From NCBI RefSeq assembly GCF_022780145.1, contig NZ_JALEXO010000155.1:1-19636 (forward strand): DNA of 19,636 bases. Direction: 5' to 3'. Made by a program: the position numbers and the translations under genes. This DNA comes from Intestinibacter sp. GTDB taxonomy: Bacteria; Bacillota; Clostridia; Peptostreptococcales; Peptostreptococcaceae. Positions 6,390 through 13,229 of the stretch are shown piece by piece. Numbering within the stretch: the stretch's first letter is position 1; each line of letters begins with the position of its first letter. The notes beneath the pieces are model-generated. The model was not told the origin of the DNA, made no database searches, and saw nothing but the letters and a program-made list of their open reading frames with translations.

Positions 6390-7607
6390 ATGGAAATCAT
6401 TAAAGGTGGAGTTACAGCTGCTAAAGGATTTACAGCATCTGGAATGCATGTAGGTCTTAGAAGAAACGTAGAAAAAAAGGATATTGCACTTGTATATTCA
6501 GATACAATGTGTAATGCAGCTGCAGTTTTCACTCAAAATAAAATAAAAGCAAATCCGATATATGTTACAAGTAAACATATACAAGACGGAAAGGCACAAG
6601 CAATAATTATAAACAGTGCAAATGCAAATACTTTTAATGGTAAAGAAGGATTAGATCATGCCTTCAGAATGGCAAATGCAACAGCTGAAGTATTGAATTT
6701 AAAGCCAGAAGATGTTTTAGTAGCATCTACAGGTGTTATAGGAGAACCATTAAAAATAGATTTAATAGAAGCTAATGTCGGTGAATTAGCTAGTCAACTT
6801 AGCAAAAGAGGCCATATGGCTGCTAGAGAAGGCATAATGACAACTGATATGATTAAAAAGGAAATAACAGTATCAATTGATATAGATGGCAAAAAAGTTG
6901 TCGTAGGTGGGATGGCTAAAGGTTCAGGAATGATACATCCGAATATGGGAACAGTGTTAGCTTTCATAACATCAGATATAGATATAGATCAAGGCTTATT
7001 ACAAGAAGCATTGAGATATGCTACAAACAAAAGCTTCAATAGAATAAGCGTCGATGGTCAAACAAGTACAAATGACATGGCTATAGTTCTAGCAAATGGA
7101 AAAGCTGGAAATACTAAAATAACTGAAAAGGACAGAAATTACGATACATTTTTACAAGCTTTAGTTTATATATGTACAGAGCTTGCTAAATTAGTAGCTA
7201 GAGATGGAGAAGGAGCTACAAAGCTTATAGAATGTGTTGTAGAAGGAGCTAAAACAGAAGAAACTGCAGCTAGATTATCAAAGGCAGTAATAACTTCTAC
7301 TATGGTCAAAGCAGCAGTATTCGGTGCAGACGCAAACTGGGGAAGAATATTATGTGCTATAGGATGTGAAGGCTCTGAGTTTGATCCTAACAAGATAGAC
7401 ATAATATTTGAAAGTAAAAAAGGCTATGTAGAAGTTTGTAAAGATGGGGAACCATTACAATTTAACGAAAAGAAAGCAAGAAGTATACTGGAAGATGATG
7501 AAGTAACTATAATAGTAGATCTTCAAATGGGGGACGAAAGAGCCAACGCTTGGGGATGTGATTTAACGTACGAATATGTTAGAATTAATGGTAGTTATAG
7601 AAGTTAG
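6390..7607 (+). CDS. argJ: Glutamate N-acetyltransferase / amino-acid acetyltransferase ArgJ
   Basis: A 405-residue protein. ArgJ transfers the acetyl group from N-acetylornithine to glutamate, giving ornithine and regenerating N-acetylglutamate; bifunctional members also use acetyl-CoA. It is an Ntn-type protein that cleaves itself into two chains. The self-cleavage site is visible in AKGSGMIHPNMGTVLAFITSD, with the nucleophile threonine at about residue 188. The site reads G-T rather than the more common A-T, which should be tolerated. Other signatures are STGVIGEPL near residue 113 and ANWGRILCAIGC near 315. ATG 6390 and TTG 6387 are both possible; AAGGAGGA (6371-6378) is 12 or 9 bases away, and the choice changes one residue. 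It follows argC by 30 bases. Its presence implies the acetyl-recycling pathway; whether argA is needed cannot be told here. Confidence 0.95.
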   Translation: MEIIKGGVTAAKGFTASGMHVGLRRNVEKKDIALVYSDTMCNAAAVFTQNKIKANPIYVTSKHIQDGKAQAIIINSANANTFNGKEGLDHAFRMANATAEVLNLKPEDVLVASTGVIGEPLKIDLIEANVGELASQLSKRGHMAAREGIMTTDMIKKEITVSIDIDGKKVVVGGMAKGSGMIHPNMGTVLAFITSDIDIDQGLLQEALRYATNKSFNRISVDGQTSTNDMAIVLANGKAGNTKITEKDRNYDTFLQALVYICTELAKLVARDGEGATKLIECVVEGAKTEETAARLSKAVITSTMVKAAVFGADANWGRILCAIGCEGSEFDPNKIDIIFESKKGYVEVCKDGEPLQFNEKKARSILEDDEVTIIVDLQMGDERANAWGCDLTYEYVRINGSYRS

Positions 7608-7646
7608 ATAACTAAAATATAAAGTCGAAATTGGGGATGAATAGTT

Positions 7647-8495
7647 ATGAAATTTAATGATGACAAAGCAAAAATGTTAATTGAAATGCTCCCATATATT
7701 GAAAAGCATAGTGGAAAAACTATGGTAATTAAATATGGTGGAAATGCAATGAAAAACGAAAGATTAAAAGAATCTGTTATGGAAGACATAATTCTTATGA
7801 GTTATGTTGGTATAAACATAGTTGTGGTTCATGGTGGAGGACCAGAAATAAATAAAATGCTAGACAGATTAAAAATACAAAGCGAATTTATAAATGGTTT
7901 AAGATACACAGATGAGGATACAATGGAAGTTGTACAAATGGTTCTTGCAGGAAAGGTTAACAAAGAATTAGTTTCAAAAATAAACCAAAGAGGTGGAAAA
8001 GCAGTAGGTCTTTGTGGTATAGATGGAAACATGTTAGTTTGTGAACCGACAAAGGAAGACTTAGGATATGTAGGCAAAATAGTTGAAGTAAATCCACAAA
8101 TAATAAGAGACAACCTTGATGCTGGATATATTTCTATGATAGCTACAATAGGAGCTGATAGAGATGGTCAAGTTTACAATATAAACGGGGATATAGCAGG
8201 TTCTGCAATAGCAGGGGCACTTAAGGCAGAAAAATACATCCTTTTAACAGATGTACCAGGTCTATTAGAAGAGCCTTCAATGGATGATAGTTTAATATCT
8301 CATGTATATAAAGAAGACTTACCAATATTATTTGAAAATGGAGTTATAACAGGTGGAATGATTCCAAAGATAAATAGTTGTATAAGTGCATTAAATCAAG
8401 GTGTAAAAAAAGTTCACATCTTAGATGGTAGAGTGAGACATTCACTTCTAACTGAATTATTTACAGATGCAGGGGTAGGAACTTTAATAGATTAA
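7647..8495 (+). CDS. argB: Acetylglutamate kinase
   Basis: A 282-residue amino acid kinase family enzyme that phosphorylates N-acetylglutamate with ATP, the committed second step. Motifs in order: MVIKYGGNAM (glycine-rich phosphate loop), VVVHGGGPEINKML, FINGLRYTDEDTMEVV, LAGKVNKELV, NINGDIAG and TGGMIPK. The chain carries about 25 residues before the KYGG strand (AKMLIEMLPYIEKHSGKT). That N-terminal helix typifies arginine-inhibited hexameric acetylglutamate kinases and is absent from the shorter, arginine-insensitive E. coli enzyme. Feedback inhibition by arginine is therefore likely (inference), adding enzyme-level control to the T-box. ATG 7647 has TTGGGGAT about 9 bases upstream and sits 39 bases after argJ. 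Confidence 0.96.
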   Translation: MKFNDDKAKMLIEMLPYIEKHSGKTMVIKYGGNAMKNERLKESVMEDIILMSYVGINIVVVHGGGPEINKMLDRLKIQSEFINGLRYTDEDTMEVVQMVLAGKVNKELVSKINQRGGKAVGLCGIDGNMLVCEPTKEDLGYVGKIVEVNPQIIRDNLDAGYISMIATIGADRDGQVYNINGDIAGSAIAGALKAEKYILLTDVPGLLEEPSMDDSLISHVYKEDLPILFENGVITGGMIPKINSCISALNQGVKKVHILDGRVRHSLLTELFTDAGVGTLID

Positions 8496-8576
8496 TTTTT
8501 ACAGTGTTTAATAAAAAAATATTTTAGAAAATTTAGGGATAATAATTAATATATTGAAAAAAGGGAGATGTTTTAA

Positions 8577-9767
8577 ATGGAATTAACACCAAAAACTCAA
8601 AAAATACAAGATAAATGGGACGCCAATTTTATGAAAACTTATGCTCAAATACCTGTTGTTATAGATAAAGGTCAAGGAGCTACTGTAACAGATATAGATG
8701 GAAAAGAATATGTAGATTTTTCTAGTGGTATAGGTGTTTCTGCTTTAGGATACGGTCATCCAGAGCTAACTAAAGCTATACAAGAACAAGCTGCAAAATT
8801 ACTTCACAGCTCAAATATATTCTTCAATGAACCACAAGTAAATGCAGGGGAAAAAATAATAAAATTAAGTGGATATGATAAAGTATTCTTCTGCAATTCA
8901 GGTACAGAAGCAAATGAAGGTGCTATGAAAATAGCTAGAAAATACAGCGATTTAAAATACGGTGGAGATAGAGGTACTGTTTTAAGTTTAAATAAATCTT
9001 TCCACGGTAGAACAATGGCATCATTGATGGCTACTGGTAAAGAAGCTTACCATAAATATTTCTATCCACTACCAACTGGATACAAATATGTAGATAAAAA
9101 CGATATAGAAGCATTTAAAGAAGCATTAAAGGATGAAACTATATGTGCATTTATATTTGAAGCAGTTCAAGGTGAAGGTGGAGTTTATCCAGTAGACAAA
9201 GATTTCATAGAAGAAGCAGTTAAGCTATGCCAAGAAAAAGACATCGTAGTAATATGCGATGAAGTACAAGCTGGTATGGGTAGAACTGGTAAATTATTTG
9301 GATTCCAAAACTTCGATATAAAACCAGACCTAGTTACAATGGCTAAAGGATTAGCAGGTGGTATTCCAGTTGGTGGAATATTAGCAGGAGAAAAAGTATC
9401 AAATGTTTTAGTTCCTGGAGATCATGGTACAACATTTGGTGGAAATGCATTAGCTATGGCAGCTGCAAATGTGGTTTTAGATGAATTAGCTAAACCAGAA
9501 TTTTTAGATGATGTAGCTAAAAAAGGTCAATATATAATGGATACTATAAAATCTTGGAAATTAGATGAAATAGTTGAAGTCAGAGGAAAAGGTCTAATGA
9601 TAGGTGTTGAAATAAAAGGAAAATCTGCTGATGTTGAAAAAGCAGCTGCAGAAAAAGGATTATTAGTTTTAACAGCTGGAGAACATGTAGTTAGATTATT
9701 ACCTCCACTTGTGATAACAATGGACGAAATAAACAAAGGATTAGAAGTATTAAAAGCTTGTTTATAA
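8577..9767 (+). CDS. argD: Acetylornithine aminotransferase
   Basis: A 396-residue class III PLP-dependent aminotransferase converting N-acetylglutamate semialdehyde and glutamate to N-acetylornithine and 2-oxoglutarate. Visible motifs are FCNSGTEANEGAMKIARKY (PLP phosphate binding), SFHGRTMASL, ICDEVQAGMGRTGKLFGFQ (cofactor aspartate) and TMAKGLAGGIPVGGIL with the Schiff-base lysine at residue 257, then TFGGNALAMAAA. ATG 8577 has AAGGGAG (8561-8567) nine bases upstream. The gap to argB is 81 AT-rich bases with no terminator, so it remains in the operon. It is the last gene before a strong terminator; argF does not follow, so ornithine carbamoyltransferase must be encoded elsewhere. Confidence 0.96.
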   Translation: MELTPKTQKIQDKWDANFMKTYAQIPVVIDKGQGATVTDIDGKEYVDFSSGIGVSALGYGHPELTKAIQEQAAKLLHSSNIFFNEPQVNAGEKIIKLSGYDKVFFCNSGTEANEGAMKIARKYSDLKYGGDRGTVLSLNKSFHGRTMASLMATGKEAYHKYFYPLPTGYKYVDKNDIEAFKEALKDETICAFIFEAVQGEGGVYPVDKDFIEEAVKLCQEKDIVVICDEVQAGMGRTGKLFGFQNFDIKPDLVTMAKGLAGGIPVGGILAGEKVSNVLVPGDHGTTFGGNALAMAAANVVLDELAKPEFLDDVAKKGQYIMDTIKSWKLDEIVEVRGKGLMIGVEIKGKSADVEKAAAEKGLLVLTAGEHVVRLLPPLVITMDEINKGLEVLKACL

Positions 9768-9827
9768 GATTTATTTTATTCTAATTAATTTTGAAATTAA
9801 GATCCTATAAAATTAATATTATGGCTT

Positions 9828-9865
9828 ATAGAAACCTTGAGGTTGTACTTGAGGTTTCTATTTTT
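9828..9865 (+). terminator. Intrinsic terminator of the argCJBD operon
   Basis: A 10-bp perfect stem (ATAGAAACCT at 9828-9837 with AGGTTTCTAT at 9852-9861) and a T run. It lies about 60 bases after the argD stop. The loop contains a short internal repeat (TTGAGGT). Confidence 0.88.
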
Positions 9866-9879
9866 ATATAAATTAATAC

Positions 9880-9908
9880 TTGTTTATAGGTGATTTAAAA
9901 CATATACT
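9880..9908 (+). promoter_or_regulatory. Candidate promoter for the gene at 9942
   Basis: TTGTTT (9880-9885), a 17-bp spacer and TATACT (9903-9908). The -10 matches 5/6 and the -35 only 3/6. The predicted start near 9915 would leave a very short leader, with GAGGAGG at 9923-9929. Confidence 0.45.
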
Positions 9909-9941
9909 TTAACTAAATAATTGAGGAGGTTTGATGAAATA

Positions 9942-10619
9942 GTGGAATATATATGGTTTGAATATGATAAACCAATTAAAAGTCAACTGCCGGAACCTTT
10001 TAAAGCAGTAGCTATAATTTTAAGCTCGTTCATAAGTATGCCACTAAATTGGACAAAGTCCAATAGAAAATATGAATATGAGCATATATTTCCAACTTTA
10101 GATCAAATTAAGCAATGTGGAAAGCCTGTTACTTGGCAAGAAATTATGAAAAAAAGTAAATTTAAGGATTACAGTGAGCTTGCATGGGGATTAGTCACTT
10201 CTATAGCTACTTTAAAAGAAGAATATAGGAATCAGTTTTTAGCTGATAAAATTAATTTAAATGAGGATGAATACTATCCTATAGAAGATAATTTGTCTAT
10301 ATTTTTAATTAAAGATTTTGTGGATGTTCTTACTTCTAAAGGAGCTAAAAAAATTAGTTTTTCAAATACGATTTTAGATGTAAACAAAACACTAGAAGTC
10401 AATGAAGCGAATTGTATAGAAATATGTAAATTATGTGAAGAGTATCCTGAAGTAATGATATATGATAATAACTTGGATTTTGCGTTTTTAAGTGTATATG
10501 ACTCTTTTATAAATTTATTTCTTGCAAAAGAAGAAAGCGATATCATTGATGTATTAAATATTAAAAAATGGGAAGGGTTTATATGTGATAATAATACAAG
10601 GATACGCTGGTTTTTATAA
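9942..10619 (+). CDS. Conserved-looking hypothetical protein, unrecognised
   Basis: A soluble, slightly acidic protein of about 225 residues without signal peptide or clear membrane segment. I do not recognise the family with confidence; a DUF2711-like protein is a guess from general resemblance only. Aromatic-rich stretches such as EYIWFEYDKPIKSQLPEPF (N-terminal), SMPLNWTK and KPVTWQEIMKK, and the C-terminal NIKKWEGFICDNNTRIRWFL, suggest a compact conserved fold rather than random sequence. The start is uncertain. GTG 9942 lies 12 bases after GAGGAGG. TTG 9921 would put that binding site inside the gene with none upstream. The well-spaced ATG 9934 is out of frame and reads only M-K-stop. 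The frame is closed by TAA immediately before 9921. It has its own likely promoter and sits between the arg operon and the methyltransferase cluster. Confidence 0.75.
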   Translation: MEYIWFEYDKPIKSQLPEPFKAVAIILSSFISMPLNWTKSNRKYEYEHIFPTLDQIKQCGKPVTWQEIMKKSKFKDYSELAWGLVTSIATLKEEYRNQFLADKINLNEDEYYPIEDNLSIFLIKDFVDVLTSKGAKKISFSNTILDVNKTLEVNEANCIEICKLCEEYPEVMIYDNNLDFAFLSVYDSFINLFLAKEESDIIDVLNIKKWEGFICDNNTRIRWFL

Positions 10620-10676
10620 TTAGAAACATAATATAGTTATAATATAAGAAAATAAGTTTTATATGGAGGGAGAAAA

Positions 10677-11021
10677 ATGAAGAAAGTAAAGATAACAGTA
10701 TTAAAGAAAAATTTTGATAAGGAATTAGCTGCAGAATATGGAGTTGAAGGATTAACTGCATGTCCTATGCTTAAGGAAGGACAAGTTTTTTATGCTGATT
10801 ATGCAAAACCTGAAGGTCTTTGTGATGAAGCATGGAAGGCTATTTATCAATATGTATTTGCTTTATCACATGGAGCTGGAAATGAATTGTTTTATTATGG
10901 AGATTGGATAAGAAAGCCAGGTGTTGCAATTTGTAGTTGTAATGACGGATTAAGACCAGTTATTTTTAAATTAGAAGCTACAGATGAAGAATCAAAGATA
11001 AATTATGAACCTATAAAATAG
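10677..11021 (+). CDS. TIGR04076 family small protein
   Basis: A 114-residue cytosolic protein resembling the TIGR04076 family of uncharacterised proteins. Typical features are a short N-terminal beta strand (KKVKITVLKK), Cys29 in LTACPMLKEGQVF, Cys49 in PEGLCDEAW, and a C-terminal CSCNDGLRPVIFKLE with Cys86 and Cys88. The conserved cysteines might bind metal or be redox-active, but this is not established. The start ATG 10677 follows GGAGGGAG (10665-10672). The 57-base upstream gap contains a TATAAT (10638-10643) without an obvious -35 box, so it may have its own promoter or be co-transcribed with the preceding gene. It heads a tight cluster: the methyltransferase starts 23 bases downstream. 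Confidence 0.85.
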   Translation: MKKVKITVLKKNFDKELAAEYGVEGLTACPMLKEGQVFYADYAKPEGLCDEAWKAIYQYVFALSHGAGNELFYYGDWIRKPGVAICSCNDGLRPVIFKLEATDEESKINYEPIK

Positions 11022-11044
11022 TTTGTTATATAAAGGAGGTCAGT

Positions 11045-11665
11045 ATGAAGGAAAATCCATGGAACAATATAGATTTAGATGATTATGAAAATCATATGAA
11101 GTTAGACTCTGTAAAACAGTTACAAGTTATGAATAATATAATGTATGATCAATTTTATAGTTATAATACTCCTAATATCATGATACTTGGTATTGCTGGT
11201 GGAAATGGGCTAAATCATATAAATGCTGATAAAATAGAAAAAGTATATGGGATTGATATTAATAAGGACTATTTAGATGAATGTAAAAAGAGATATCCGA
11301 ATTTAGATAATATATTTTGTCCACTTCAGATAGATTTGCAAGATGAAGATGCAGTTTTTCCAAATGCAGATATAGTAATTGCAAATTTATTGATTGAATA
11401 TATAGGATATGATAATTTTAAACGAGTTATAAAAAAGGTAAATCCAACTTATGTATCTTGTTTAATCCAAATAAATCAGGATTCTACTTTTGTATCTGAT
11501 TCACCGTATCTTGATGTATTTAAAGATTTAGATCAAATTCACCATCAAATGAGCGAAGAAGAACTTACACAATCTATGCAAAGTATAAATTATAATATGA
11601 TTTACATAAATGAAAGTGAATTACCTAATGGCAAGAAATTAGTACGTTTAGATTACAAAAGATAA
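11045..11665 (+). CDS. Class I SAM-dependent methyltransferase
   Basis: A 206-residue Rossmann-fold methyltransferase. Motif I is ILGIAGGNGLNHI (residues 47-59), motif II is VYGIDINKDYLDEC with the ribose-binding acidic residue Asp71, and the region DIVIANLLIEYIGYDNF matches the family's motif around the active site. The AGGNG variant (instead of GxGxG) is common in clostridial stand-alone methyltransferases. Substrate is unknown; a small molecule is likely given the size and lack of an added domain (inference). The start is ATG 11045 after a perfect AAAGGAGGT (11032-11040). It is probably co-transcribed with the TIGR04076 gene before it and the VOC gene 30 bases after it. Confidence 0.88.
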   Translation: MKENPWNNIDLDDYENHMKLDSVKQLQVMNNIMYDQFYSYNTPNIMILGIAGGNGLNHINADKIEKVYGIDINKDYLDECKKRYPNLDNIFCPLQIDLQDEDAVFPNADIVIANLLIEYIGYDNFKRVIKKVNPTYVSCLIQINQDSTFVSDSPYLDVFKDLDQIHHQMSEEELTQSMQSINYNMIYINESELPNGKKLVRLDYKR

Positions 11666-11695
11666 AATTATGAATTAGAGTAGGAGTGATGAAAT

Positions 11696-12163
11696 TTGAA
11701 ATTTACAAGTACCTTGATTGCTGTTTCGGATTTAGAAAAATCGAAAAGGTTTTATCAAGATGTGTTGGGATTAGATATTATAGCTGACTTTGGGGCAAAT
11801 GTGACTTTAACTGGTGGAGTTGTGTTGCAAACACTTGAAACATGGAAACAGTTTATAAATAAGAATGAAGAACAGATTATTTTTAAAAATAACTCGATGG
11901 AACTATATTTTGAAGAGGATGATATGGATAAATTTATTGAAAAACTAAATAAATTTAAAGATATTGTATTTGTTCATGAGTTGATTGAACATAGCTGGGG
12001 ACAGAGAGTTGTGCGTTTTTATGATCCTGATATGCATGTAATTGAAGTTGGAGAAAATATAAAGATGGTCGTAAAAAGATTTATTCAAAGTGGGCTTTCT
12101 ATAGAAGAAACAGCAGTTAGAATGGATGTATCTGTTGAGTTTATAAATTCATGTTTAGAATAG
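11696..12163 (+). CDS. VOC / glyoxalase-bleomycin resistance fold protein
   Basis: A 155-residue protein with a paired beta-alpha-beta-beta-beta fold: FTSTLIAVSDLEKSKRFYQ (first module), VLGLDIIADFGANV, and RVVRFYDPDMHVIEVGEN (second module). VOC members are metal-dependent lyases, dioxygenases or drug-binding proteins. The usual first metal-ligand histidine before the 'V-x-D' turn is not present (S-T-L-I-A-V-S-D), while the last acidic ligand (HVIEVGE) is, so catalysis is doubtful and a ligand-binding role is possible. The last 35 residues (FIQSGLSIEETAVRMDVS) look helix-turn-helix-like. TTG 11696 is the start: AGGAGTGA is well spaced and MKFTSTLIAVSDL fits the family. ATG 11689 is out of frame. 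The lysR gene begins 10 bases after its stop. Confidence 0.85.
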   Translation: MKFTSTLIAVSDLEKSKRFYQDVLGLDIIADFGANVTLTGGVVLQTLETWKQFINKNEEQIIFKNNSMELYFEEDDMDKFIEKLNKFKDIVFVHELIEHSWGQRVVRFYDPDMHVIEVGENIKMVVKRFIQSGLSIEETAVRMDVSVEFINSCLE

Positions 12164-12173
12164 AGGTATAGAT

Positions 12174-13094
12174 ATGTTAAATGTAAATCAATTACAGTAT
12201 TTTGTAGTAAGTGCAGAGCAAGGTAGTTTGAGTAAGGCAGCAGAGGTATTATATACTTCTCAGCCATATGTAAGTAAAATGATAAAATCTTTAGAATCAT
12301 ATTTAGGTATGGAATTGTTTGAAAGGACTCCGAGGGGAGTTGCACTTTCAAAGGATGGTGAAAGAATATACGCATATGCGAAAAATATATTGAAAAACGT
12401 TGAATTAATAAATTACTCTAAGAAAAACAAGGGAGAATCGCTGTTTTCCATAGCAACAAATCCTAGCAGCAAGATGTCTGAGTTATTTTCAAAATTTTAT
12501 AATGATAAAAAATTTGAAAATATCAAGTTTAAATATATAGAAGGGGGAGTAGAAAAAATTATAAATGCAGTAGATAATGAAGAAGTGCAAATTGGCTTTG
12601 TATTTGTTCCTAAGAACAAGACAAAAGCATTTAAACAATTACTAGAAAGAAAAAATCTACAGTTTGTTTTGTTAGCTAAAACAGATATAATTTTATCTGC
12701 AGGAAAAAATAGCCCTATATATAATTCAGAATATGTAGAAATAGATCAATTAAAACATCTGAAGTTTATTCAATTAGAGGAAGATTATTTTACCTTAAAC
12801 GATATATTAAGCAGTTCAATATCTAGTGAAAAAAACAATACATATTTAGATTATCAAGTTATAACGAATAGTGATCATGCTATGATCAAGCTATTAAATT
12901 CTTCAGATTTATGCAATATAGGAGGATGTTGGTTTAAGGGATCATATAAAAACGAGGAAATAAGAATGATACCGATTAGAGGGTATGAGAAATATTTAAA
13001 TTTTGGTTACATAAAGCATAAAAATAGATATTTAAATAAAGAGGGAGAAGAATTTGTTTCATACATAATGAATATCGTAAAAGATAACATATAA
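12174..13094 (+). CDS. LysR-family transcriptional regulator
   Basis: A 306-residue regulator of normal LysR length. The N-terminal winged helix-turn-helix is textbook: LQYFVVSAEQGSLSKAAEVL, SQPYVSKMIKSLESYLGMELFERTPRGV, ending near residue 65. It is followed by the linker helix and a periplasmic-binding-like effector domain (about 90-300). The start is ATG 12174; GAGG overlaps the stop of the VOC gene, indicating translational coupling. Most LysR regulators act on a neighbouring gene, often divergent. Here all neighbours are co-directional, so the likely targets are its own cluster (10677-13094) or the MATE gene after it. A palindromic site lies between this gene and the MATE gene (see 13098-13114). 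The effector is unknown. Confidence 0.93.
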   Translation: MLNVNQLQYFVVSAEQGSLSKAAEVLYTSQPYVSKMIKSLESYLGMELFERTPRGVALSKDGERIYAYAKNILKNVELINYSKKNKGESLFSIATNPSSKMSELFSKFYNDKKFENIKFKYIEGGVEKIINAVDNEEVQIGFVFVPKNKTKAFKQLLERKNLQFVLLAKTDIILSAGKNSPIYNSEYVEIDQLKHLKFIQLEEDYFTLNDILSSSISSEKNNTYLDYQVITNSDHAMIKLLNSSDLCNIGGCWFKGSYKNEEIRMIPIRGYEKYLNFGYIKHKNRYLNKEGEEFVSYIMNIVKDNI

Positions 13095-13097
13095 TTT

Positions 13098-13114
13098 AAT
13101 AACATTTTGTTATT
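13098..13114 (+). promoter_or_regulatory. Perfect palindrome between lysR and the MATE gene (candidate operator or weak hairpin)
   Basis: AATAACATTTTGTTATT is a perfect 7-bp inverted repeat around a 3-base centre and contains the T-N11-A arrangement of LysR binding sites. TTGTTAT occurs again at 13130-13136. Downstream are two TTGACA hexamers (13140-13145, 13153-13158) and TATAAT (13172-13177). Neither pair has the ideal 17-bp spacing (26 and 13 bp), so the exact promoter is unclear. The stem has one G-C pair and no T run, so it is unlikely to be a terminator. Confidence 0.35.
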
Positions 13115-13229
13115 GGGTTATATGTTTTTTGTTATACCTTTGACATGAATTTTTGACAATACTTCATATTATATAATAATGATATTCTTTATCTAGAATA
13201 AAATTATTAGGTAATATGAGGTGATATAC

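Noticed and set aside
13139..13177. Ideal promoter for the MATE gene
   Set aside because: Two TTGACA boxes and a TATAAT are present but spaced 26 and 13 bp apart, so I do not call a definite promoter.
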